From Oscillospiraceae bacterium (lineage in GTDB: Bacteria; Bacillota; Clostridia; Oscillospirales; Ethanoligenentaceae): a DNA stretch of 5,986 nucleotides. The notes under the pieces were generated by a model. That model saw nothing but the letters and a program-made list of their open reading frames with translations. It did no database searches and was not told where the DNA came from. The DNA lies in assembly GCA_003518885.1 (NCBI GenBank), contig DOXU01000263.1, forward strand, positions 1-5,986, in the 5' to 3' direction. This document shows positions 1 to 4,071 of this stretch, in pieces. The translations under genes and the position numbers were made by a program. Numbering within the stretch: position 1 is the stretch's first letter; the number at the start of each line of letters is the position of its first letter.

Positions 1-144
1 CAAGTGGAATGGATTCTCACGAATGGTTTGGGCATGCCCATTCCCCAATCGGCATTATATGTCCCGCATTATAAAAAAAGCTGTGCGCAATGTGGGAGCC
101 AGTTCATTTGTAATGGGTGTGCCGATTGTGGAAAATGCACGTGA
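1..144 (+). CDS. C-terminal fragment of a Cys-rich protein (5' end outside window)
   Basis: Frame 1 is open from the first base to a TGA at 142-144 and gives 47 residues that read as genuine protein. The first half (VEWILTNGLGMPIPQSALY) has no obvious motif. The last 20 residues hold six cysteines at fragment positions 28, 31, 37, 40, 43 and 46, that is CxxC-x5-CxxCxxCxxC, ending two residues before the stop. This spacing suits a zinc-ribbon-like or Fe-S-binding tail; the sequence does not decide which. I do not recognise the family. No start codon with a ribosome binding site is needed here because the gene enters from the left edge. The next gene is convergent and ends at 512. The likely shared terminator is at 411-440. 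The alternative 63-residue reading in frame 2 of the same bases lacks a ribosome binding site and is rejected. Confidence 0.65.
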   Translation, partial: QVEWILTNGLGMPIPQSALYVPHYKKSCAQCGSQFICNGCADCGKCT

Positions 145-265
145 GGCTTTCCTTTTTCTCTGCCTTTCAGAAAATGGCGGGGTGGATGGCTGTTTTTCTC
201 TTCCAATCCCTTAAAAAAGCGAGAACCCCATCTGCCTAGTTCCACAAAAGGCATTTTGGAAAAGC

Positions 266-356
266 AGAGACCACGATATGCTCTCTACTTTCCGGTAAAC
301 CGGCCGTGTGTTAGAAAATACACGCAGGGCTAAACCCTGGAAAGTTTTTTGTTTTT
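266..356 (+). other. Noncoding stretch with four consecutive small hairpins and a T-tract
   Basis: The gap between the Cys-rich fragment (ends 144) and the FMN-binding gene (ends 512) has no convincing ORF. On the plus strand four short inverted repeats follow one another: AGAGA/TCTCT (266-270 with 282-286), CCGG/CCGG around TAAA (292-303), CGTGTG/TACACG (305-310 with 319-324, one wobble) and CAGGG/CCCTG around CTAAA (325-339). Two T6 runs follow at 345-356. This could be a leaky terminator region for the upstream gene or a small structured RNA. I match it to no known RNA family. Individual stems are short, so chance remains possible. 145-265 holds nothing I can name. Confidence 0.25.
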
Positions 357-410
357 TCTGCTCAGAGTAAAGGGAGTCCTCTTCTTTTTGCTCAATGTGT
401 CTAACCCTCA

Positions 411-440
411 AAAAGGCCGTCCCTATTGGGACGGCCTTTT
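411..440. terminator. Bidirectional Rho-independent terminator
   Basis: A perfect 13-bp stem, AAAAGGCCGTCCC (411-423) and GGGACGGCCTTTT (428-440), closes on a 4-nt loop, TATT. The flanking A-run and T-run supply a U-tract in both directions. It sits between two convergent genes, the Cys-rich fragment on the plus strand and the FMN-binding gene on the minus strand, so it probably ends both transcripts. Confidence 0.9.
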
Positions 441-511
441 GCTTATGATAAGGAAAGAATAAACCAAGAAATCACTTTTTACGGAAAGGTTTCTCTTGCT
501 GTTCAAAAAAA

Positions 512-886
512 TTAGATCATCTGTTTCGCAGAGGAAGGGGTAACCTCCAACACACGGGTCAAGAACGAGAATTTGGCTTTCATTTCGTCATATTCTGCGC
601 CGGAACTCAAGAATTTGGCGGTTCCTTCTACCACAAAACCGGTTCCCTGGTAATCTTTGTAGCCCATGACTTCTCTGGCGCCCAAAGCGAGGGTGATTTT
701 GTTGTTTTGGTTAATGTTTTTCTCGGTTTTGCGCATGGCATAGGCTGGGATCAAGATTTTTTCGTCTTTCGTCACGACCAAATAGGTGTTCCAAGTGTTG
801 ACCACATGGGGGCCTTCGGCGTTGGAGGTGACAATGGTGACGACACCTTCGTGTTTCAGGACATCATAAAATTTTTCTGGAATCAT
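512..886 (-). CDS. FMN-binding split-barrel protein (pyridoxamine 5'-phosphate oxidase-like fold)
   Basis: The 124-residue product resembles, along its whole length, the small FMN-binding protein of Desulfovibrio vulgaris as I recall it. Shared features include the opening (M-P-x-x-F-x-x-VLK-x-EGVV), the GPH-VNTWN-YL segment near residues 25-36, a KTE-N motif in mid-protein, the GTGF segment after it, and an SA-Q- end. That family binds one FMN non-covalently in a dimeric split barrel and is thought to act in cytoplasmic electron transfer; the partner is unknown. The ATG at 886 is chosen because AAAGGAG lies 7 nt upstream, and because the homologue begins at the same point. An ATG 24 bases further upstream lacks a ribosome binding site. 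It is divergent from an Rrf2 regulator 200 bp away, which may control it. A GATAAT on the minus strand near 919-924 could be its -10, but no good -35 is seen. Family call firm; cellular role inferred. Confidence 0.9.
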   Translation of the reverse strand: MIPEKFYDVLKHEGVVTIVTSNAEGPHVVNTWNTYLVVTKDEKILIPAYAMRKTEKNINQNNKITLALGAREVMGYKDYQGTGFVVEGTAKFLSSGAEYDEMKAKFSFLTRVLEVTPSSAKQMI

Positions 887-1004
887 AAGGAAACTCCTTT
901 GTGTTTTCAATTTGCTCTATTATCGACTGCTGTTATCTGCAATTAGAACACCAGAAAATGAGAGGGAAGTCAAGCAATAAAGCAAAATTGCGGATAAAAA
1001 TAAT

Positions 1005-1015
1005 CGACAATGTCG
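1005..1015. promoter_or_regulatory. 11-bp palindrome, candidate Rrf2 operator
   Basis: CGACA-A-TGTCG is a perfect inverted repeat ending immediately before the -35 box of the Rrf2 promoter, in the intergenic region shared with the divergent FMN-binding gene. A related half-site, ATCGAC, occurs at 922-927 near the presumed promoter of that gene. Position suggests autoregulation by the adjacent Rrf2 protein; binding is inferred. Confidence 0.4.
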
Positions 1016-1044
1016 TTGACGTGCTCTTGGGAATGCAGTATAGT
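1016..1044 (+). promoter_or_regulatory. Sigma-A promoter of the Rrf2 gene
   Basis: TTGACG (1016-1021) and TATAGT (1039-1044) are separated by exactly 17 bp, each one base off consensus. The predicted transcript would start near 1051 and leave a leader of about 35 nt before the ATG at 1087. Confidence 0.8.
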
Positions 1045-1086
1045 AGGAAAGAATACAAGAAAATCAATCGAAAGAAGAGGAAATAC

Positions 1087-1587
1087 ATGCAGTTTTCTGT
1101 TGGCGTAGAGTACGCGTTACATTGCTTGTTATATATGGTCGATTTGCCAACAGGGCAATCGGTAGGCATCAAAGATCTGGCAGCTTACCAGGGGATCTCC
1201 AGCACGTATTTGTCCAAAGTGTATACCAAATTGCAAAAGGCGGGGTTGGTCAAGACAGTTCCCGGGGTACATGGTGGTTGTGCGTTGGCAATCGGGCCCG
1301 ATGCGATTACTTTTTGGGATGTTGTTGAAGCAGTTGAGGGGGGCGCCCCGTTGTTTCAGTGTGCCGAGATCCGCCAGCGTGAGGCCATTTTGGATCCACA
1401 GCATTTGCCGGCGGCCTATCGCAGCGATTGCCCGTGCCTGATCAAGACCGTGATGGTGGAGGCCGAAGAGCAGATGCGTACCTATTTAAAGAAGAAAACC
1501 TTGCGCTGGTTGGCCGATCAGGTAGAGGCAAAGGTGCCAGCAGAGCAACAAGAAAAAACAAAGGCGTGGTTTGCTCAAGCAAAATAG
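1087..1587 (+). CDS. Rrf2-family transcriptional regulator with atypical cysteines
   Basis: The 166-residue product begins MQFSVGVEYALHCLLYM and has the Rrf2 winged helix: helix-turn-helix at about 27-56 (IKDLAAYQGISSTYLSKVYTK), then a wing with GVHGGC (60-65). Members such as IscR, NsrR and RirA sense Fe-S clusters, NO or iron through three clustered cysteines. Here the C-terminal half has Cys92, Cys115 and Cys117, in FQCAEIR and SDCPCLIK, so the spacing is C-x22-C-x-C rather than the usual tight C-x5-8-C-x5-7-C. Whether it binds a cluster is open; thiol redox sensing is an alternative. The ATG at 1087 is chosen because AGAGG lies 6 nt upstream, the promoter ends at 1044, and the family normally begins this way. 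The same frame is open back to 901 but that extension would include the promoter. It is divergent from the FMN-binding gene, its best candidate target. Confidence 0.93.
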   Translation: MQFSVGVEYALHCLLYMVDLPTGQSVGIKDLAAYQGISSTYLSKVYTKLQKAGLVKTVPGVHGGCALAIGPDAITFWDVVEAVEGGAPLFQCAEIRQREAILDPQHLPAAYRSDCPCLIKTVMVEAEEQMRTYLKKKTLRWLADQVEAKVPAEQQEKTKAWFAQAK

Positions 1588-1649
1588 AGGCACCCAGAGG
1601 CTTTTTTCAAAAAAATTGTTGGGGCGAATTGCATAAGAATGGGAATCGT

Positions 1650-1688
1650 ATTTTGCGGGAAGATAGGCGAAGGGCATTGTCGCAAAAT
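1650..1688. repeat. 8-bp inverted repeat downstream of the Rrf2 gene
   Basis: ATTTTGCG (1650-1657) and CGCAAAAT (1681-1688) are perfectly complementary around a 23-nt loop. No T-tract follows, so it is not a standard terminator. It lies in the 177-bp gap between the convergent Rrf2 and XRE genes. Role unknown. Confidence 0.4.
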
Positions 1689-1713
1689 TACAGGATATAA
1701 AATAGAAAACGAT

Positions 1714-1763
1714 AAACGCAAGGTAGCTGGATCGGGGTTTCCTGTTCTGTCGCCTTGCGTTTT
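1714..1763. terminator. Stem-loop between convergent genes, probable bidirectional terminator
   Basis: AAACGCAAGG (1714-1723) and CCTTGCGTTT (1753-1762) form a perfect 10-bp stem around a 29-nt loop. A short T-run follows on the plus strand, and TTT plus further T-rich sequence on the minus strand. It starts 2 nt beyond the stop of the XRE gene (minus strand) and also faces the Rrf2 gene. The long loop makes it less ideal than the hairpin at 411-440. Confidence 0.6.
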
Positions 1764-1764
1764 C

Positions 1765-2010
1765 TTACGCTCTGCCCAAAAGCCAGTCCACCGAAACATG
1801 GAAAATATCGGCCAATGCGTTCAACTCATAATCGGTTACAGGGCGCTTTTGCCCCTCCAATAAGGACAATGCGGGAACACTGATGTCAATGCCCTTTGTC
1901 TGCAATTGGCTTAGCAATTCGATTTGCTTCATGCCCAGTTTTGCGCGGGCTTCGGTTATTCTTTTCCCCACCATGTTTTTTTCGCCAAGCGGCAATTTTC
2001 TATGTTTCAT
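1765..2010 (-). CDS. Stand-alone XRE-family (Cro/C1-type) helix-turn-helix protein
   Basis: The 81-residue product is almost entirely one DNA-binding domain. From about residue 14 it reads VGKRITEARAKLGMKQIELL, then a second segment with ISVPALSLLEGQKRPV near 43-58, and ends in ALADIFHVSVDWLLGRA. This is the usual five-helix HTH_3 arrangement: Q29 opens the turn, the PALSLLEG helix is the recognition helix, and VSVDWLLG is the closing signature. There is no sensor or enzyme domain, so it probably works as a small dimeric repressor of itself and perhaps a neighbour. The ATG at 2010 is supported by AAGGGG 8 nt upstream; a later in-frame ATG has no ribosome binding site. A perfect TATAAT (minus strand, 2037-2032) lies just upstream. 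It is not paired with a toxin, and no phage genes surround it. Family certain, target unknown. Confidence 0.9.
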   Translation of the reverse strand: MKHRKLPLGEKNMVGKRITEARAKLGMKQIELLSQLQTKGIDISVPALSLLEGQKRPVTDYELNALADIFHVSVDWLLGRA

Positions 2011-2031
2011 CTTCTCAACCCCTTAGTCAAA

Positions 2032-2079
2032 ATTATATCGAGGAAAGAGAGCATTTTATTTAGTATGACCAAATAAAAA
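2032..2079 (-). promoter_or_regulatory. Promoter and candidate operator of the XRE gene
   Basis: On the minus strand a perfect TATAAT lies at 2037-2032, about 22 bp before the ATG. The -35 position is poor (AATAAA or AAATAA). An AT-rich inverted repeat, ATTTTATTT (2053-2061) and AAATAAAAA (2071-2079, 8 of 9 paired), covers that -35 region and could be an XRE operator. AT-rich repeats arise easily by chance, so the operator part is tentative. Confidence 0.4.
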
Positions 2080-2097
2080 TCATGAAAGTGAAAAAGT

Positions 2098-2262
2098 GTG
2101 CACGATAAAAAAGCCCAGATTTTGTTGATGCGTATGCTGTCAGCTGCCCTTGACGAAATCAGAAGGTCGGGTGTCCTCTCAAAAGGGAGGAAAGGGGCCA
2201 GCCGCATCTTAAAAGCAGGCTTGGAAAAAACCGAGGCGATGTACTTGGGTGCGGTAGAATAA
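2098..2262 (+). CDS. Possible small protein or gene remnant (54 residues)
   Basis: From a GTG at 2098 to TAA at 2260-2262 the frame encodes a 54-residue basic peptide that reads like protein, with central segments LLMRMLSAALDEIRRSG, VLSKGRKGASRILKAG and LEKTEAMYLGAVE. It looks mainly helical and amphipathic, with no membrane segment and no cysteine. I do not recognise it. Against it: no Shine-Dalgarno sequence precedes the GTG or the internal ATG at 2128, and three stops interrupt the same frame between 2074 and 2098. It may therefore be the 3' remnant of a decayed gene. It is divergent from the XRE gene (88 bp apart), so it could be that regulator's target. A minus-strand ORF over the same bases (2007-2207) is less protein-like. 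Confidence 0.35.
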   Translation: MHDKKAQILLMRMLSAALDEIRRSGVLSKGRKGASRILKAGLEKTEAMYLGAVE

Positions 2263-2284
2263 CGAGGGAGAAAATGGTTTTATA

Positions 2285-2405
2285 GCGGCTGTGCCATGGT
2301 GCGGCCCCATACGAGCGGATGCTGGGTGACAGAATTTTCTGGGAAGCAGCCGTAAGCTATCGGGCAAACGCCGGTAGGTATTTGCCTTGTTTCCGGTTAC
2401 AGAGC
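2285..2405 (+). ncRNA. Candidate structured RNA upstream of a terminator
   Basis: This noncoding stretch has nested complementarity on the plus strand. GCGGCTGT (2285-2292) pairs with GCAGCCGT (2346-2353), with wobbles at the ends. Inside it, ATGG/CCAT (near 2296-2310) and CAGAA/TTCTG (near 2330-2341) could form smaller hairpins. GGCAAA (2363-2368) pairs with TTTGCC (2381-2386) around a 12-nt loop, and a strong terminator follows at 2406-2431. The arrangement resembles a free-standing small RNA or a leader that ends in a terminator, but no gene lies immediately downstream on this strand before the SDR at 2987. Fragments superficially recall cobalamin and c-di-GMP riboswitch cores, but neither consensus is satisfied. 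No promoter of its own is clear. Confidence 0.3.
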
Positions 2406-2431
2406 GGGGCTTCTAAGGAGGCCTCTTTTTT
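2406..2431 (+). terminator. Rho-independent terminator, plus strand
   Basis: GGGGCTTC (2406-2413) and GAGGCCTC (2418-2425) form an 8-bp stem with two G-T wobbles and a 4-nt loop (TAAG), followed directly by six T. It implies a plus-strand transcript arriving from the small ORF or candidate RNA at 2098-2405. Confidence 0.75.
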
Positions 2432-2434
2432 ACG

Positions 2435-2458
2435 CAAAGGGTGTTTGCTGGCCCTTTG
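2435..2458. repeat. 7-bp perfect hairpin
   Basis: CAAAGGG (2435-2441) and CCCTTTG (2452-2458) are perfectly complementary around a 10-nt loop, just after the terminator at 2406-2431. There is no T-tract on either strand. The remainder of 2432-2489 holds no coding signal that I can see. Confidence 0.35.
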
Positions 2459-2489
2459 TCGAAGAGCAAGCGCGTTCTTTTCCCGATTC

Positions 2490-2526
2490 AAAAGGAAGGG
2501 GTTCATCTTGGTGAGCGCTTCCTTTT
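2490..2526. terminator. Stem-loop downstream of the HxlR gene, possible bidirectional terminator
   Basis: AAAAGGAAG (2490-2498) and CTTCCTTTT (2518-2526) form a perfect 9-bp stem around a 19-nt loop. It lies 3 bp beyond the HxlR stop (minus strand), and the stem itself ends in T4 on each strand, with CTTTT added on the plus strand. It likely ends HxlR transcription and backs up the plus-strand terminator at 2406-2431. Confidence 0.6.
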
Positions 2527-2529
2527 CTT

Positions 2530-2865
2530 TTAATTATCCCCCTCTTTTTCGCTCAGCCATTTTTGTCCCCAGGTTTTCATCTCCGCAAAAATCGTTTGAA
2601 AATCACGGCCTTTTTCGGTTAAAGCGTATTCTACCGTAATAGGCGTAGTGGGTTGCACCTTTCGTGTAATAATATCGTGGGTTTCCAGCCTTTTCAGCGC
2701 ATCTGAGAGGGATTTGGTGCTAATTTTCAATTTTCTGCTTAATTCATTAAAATGGGTGGTTCCGTTGTACAGGGTGCCCATAATCAAAAAGGTCCATTTT
2801 CCGCCAAAGATGGTCATCACCTTTTTAATCGAGTCCACACAGAGTTGATCGTCTAAAGGATTCAT
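2530..2865 (-). CDS. HxlR-family winged-helix transcriptional regulator
   Basis: The 111-residue product follows the HxlR pattern throughout. It has the conserved N-terminal Cys9 (LCVDSIKKVM), the FGGKWTFLIMGTLYNG helix (20-35), FNELSRKLKISTKSLSDALK as turn plus recognition helix (39-58), LETHDIITRKV leading into the wing, and VEYALTEKG (78-86). The usual Arg of the G-x-x-RF motif is His here (THF). HxlR proteins are dimeric regulators, often repressors; some (YodB, HypR in Bacillus) sense quinones, hypochlorite or other electrophiles through the N-terminal cysteine. Cys9 is the only cysteine present, so such a role is possible but inferred. The ATG at 2865 has GAAAGGAA ending about 7 nt upstream. 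It is divergent from the SDR-like gene 121 bp away, which is its likely target; a 9-bp inverted repeat lies between them. Confidence 0.95.
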   Translation of the reverse strand: MNPLDDQLCVDSIKKVMTIFGGKWTFLIMGTLYNGTTHFNELSRKLKISTKSLSDALKRLETHDIITRKVQPTTPITVEYALTEKGRDFQTIFAEMKTWGQKWLSEKEGDN

Positions 2866-2888
2866 GTGGGTTTTCCTTTCTACGGGAG

Positions 2889-2956
2889 TTTATGATAGGA
2901 AAGTTAGTGTCATTATTTTGCGTACTTTTCTGTTTATACTGATATGTTATCATAAA
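2889..2956. promoter_or_regulatory. Inverted repeats in the HxlR/SDR divergent promoter region
   Basis: TTTATGATA (2889-2897) is the exact reverse complement of TATCATAAA (2948-2956), with the two arms 50 bp apart. The right arm overlaps a second local palindrome, TGATA-TGT-TATCA (2940-2952). A good -10 for the SDR gene, TATACT (2935-2940), abuts this palindrome, but no convincing -35 is seen. On the minus strand the left arm contains TATCAT, a possible -10 for the HxlR gene. The placement suits an HxlR dimer controlling both directions, possibly by looping. Confidence 0.5.
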
Positions 2957-2986
2957 ATGGAAAAGAAAAAAAGGAGATTTTTACCC

Positions 2987-3811
2987 ATGAAAACGATTTT
3001 GATAACGGGTGGGTCCAACGGTTTGGGAAAAGGGCTGGCTATGGCCTATTTAAAAAGAGGGGACCAAATTCTGGTGGTGGCCAGTTCGACCACGCATGGC
3101 ACGGCTTTTTTGCAAGAAGCCGCCCAACTTGGTGCAACGGATCGGGCGGTTTATTTGCAGGCTGATTTGAGTTTGATTGTGGAGAATCGACGGCTGATTG
3201 AAAAGGTAAACAAGCAGGTTTCTGCCCTAGATGCGCTTATTTTTTGTGCAACAAAACACAGTGCGGTTTATACCGAGACAGCCGAAGGGCTTGAATTAAC
3301 GTTTGCTCTGGATTATTTAAGTCGTTTTCTGTTAAGTTATGGGCTCAAAGGGACCTTGGAAAAGGCAGCGCATCCGGTCATTTTAAATATCTGTGGTTCG
3401 GGGATGAAAGGAGAGGTCGACTGGGATGATCTGCAGCACAAAAAGCAATTTGCAAAGCAAAAGGTCATGATGCATGGCAGTCGACTGAATGATTTGTCGG
3501 GTGTTGCCTTTGCGCAGAACGATTCTGTGGGGAAAATAAAGTATATTCTATATAATCCTTGGGCGGTGCAAACTCCGGGCATGTTGGCCATGTTTCCCAA
3601 CCCGTTGCTCAAAGGGCTGTATAAACTGATGGGCAAACCAGTAAAAAAGGCCATTTTGCCCATTATGCATTTGCCAGATCGGGCACCCGTTGGTTTGTCT
3701 GCCTATCGAGAAAATAAACCCCTAGCTCTTTCTTTACCCCCTTATAATAAGGAAAATGCGCAAAAGCTTTATCAAATCACACACAAAATAGTGGAAAGCG
3801 TGCAAGTATAA
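2987..3811 (+). CDS. Short-chain dehydrogenase/reductase-like protein with a degenerate active site
   Basis: The 274-residue product starts ILITGGSNGLGKG, the TGxxxGxG nucleotide-binding motif (7-14) of a Rossmann fold. Asp60 in QADLS is the usual adenine-contacting residue. Compared with the retinol dehydrogenase/WWOX-type SDRs (WDDL, SRLNDL vs SKLANL), the catalytic tetrad is largely replaced: the Asn position is Asp109 (FALDYL), the YxxxK pair is Met162 and Arg166 (MHGSR), NNAG is FCAT (86-89), and only Ser138 near ICGSG may match the serine. A bound nucleotide is likely but ordinary carbonyl reduction is doubtful; I think I recall related proteins with the same changes, which would argue for a real subfamily. 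The ATG at 2987 has AAGGAG 10 nt upstream; the frame is open back to 2864, but that extension is intergenic. It is divergent from the HxlR gene, which probably controls it. Confidence 0.88.
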   Translation: MKTILITGGSNGLGKGLAMAYLKRGDQILVVASSTTHGTAFLQEAAQLGATDRAVYLQADLSLIVENRRLIEKVNKQVSALDALIFCATKHSAVYTETAEGLELTFALDYLSRFLLSYGLKGTLEKAAHPVILNICGSGMKGEVDWDDLQHKKQFAKQKVMMHGSRLNDLSGVAFAQNDSVGKIKYILYNPWAVQTPGMLAMFPNPLLKGLYKLMGKPVKKAILPIMHLPDRAPVGLSAYRENKPLALSLPPYNKENAQKLYQITHKIVESVQV

Positions 3812-3856
3812 CAAAAAACGATGCGGTAAAAAGGAAAGGAATCCATTTTTGGCTTT

Positions 3857-3888
3857 CTTCCTAAAAGGAAGGCCGTTTTCTTTTGTTT
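3857..3888 (+). terminator. Probable terminator of the SDR-like gene
   Basis: CTTCCT (3857-3862) and AGGAAG (3866-3871) pair around a 3-nt loop, with a further T-G wobble. A T-rich stretch (TTTTCTTTTGTTT) begins 4 nt later. It starts 45 bp after the SDR stop. The stem is short and AT-rich, so termination may be partial. Confidence 0.5.
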
Positions 3889-4071
3889 AGGGTTTTGGGT
3901 CAAATAAAAAAGTTCAATTTCCTGTTGTGCAAGTCAACTCTGCGTTATTTTCTGTCGTTTTCTGCCTGTTTATCCGCATAGAATCCAGGTAAATACGCAA
4001 AATAGGCGAAGAAGAGACGATTAATTGAAAATAAAAACAGAGGTAGAATCCGAAGCAGGAGGAAAATGAAA

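Noticed and set aside
23..214. 63-residue plus-strand ORF
   Set aside because: It overlaps the Cys-rich frame in another phase, has no ribosome binding site and no recognisable motif.
211..411. Minus-strand 66-residue ORF in the first intergenic gap
   Set aside because: No ribosome binding site or family resemblance; the region is hairpin-rich noncoding sequence.
901..1086. N-terminal extension of the Rrf2 protein
   Set aside because: The frame is open but runs through the promoter at 1016-1044; the family normally begins at the 1087 ATG, which has a ribosome binding site.
2007..2207. 66-residue minus-strand ORF just upstream of the XRE gene
   Set aside because: It covers the XRE promoter and ends at its start codon, lacks a ribosome binding site, and the opposite strand is more protein-like over 2098-2262.
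2341..2400. Cobalamin or c-di-GMP riboswitch core
   Set aside because: Short pieces (GGGAAGC, GGGCAAAC, GGTAGGTA) recall these motifs, but the order, spacing and remaining conserved blocks are absent, and no suitable gene follows.
2319..2639. 106-residue plus-strand ORF
   Set aside because: It runs through a terminator (2406-2431) and into the 3' part of the HxlR gene on the other strand; the product is low-complexity Phe/Ser/Arg sequence.
2864..2986. N-terminal extension of the SDR-like protein with an apparent hydrophobic segment
   Set aside because: It covers the divergent promoter region and operator-like repeats; the Rossmann motif directly follows the ATG at 2987, which has AAGGAG upstream.
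4019..4033. Fur or DtxR-type iron box upstream of the lipoprotein gene
   Set aside because: TTAATTGAAAATAA is only AT-rich similarity, without the dyad of either operator class.
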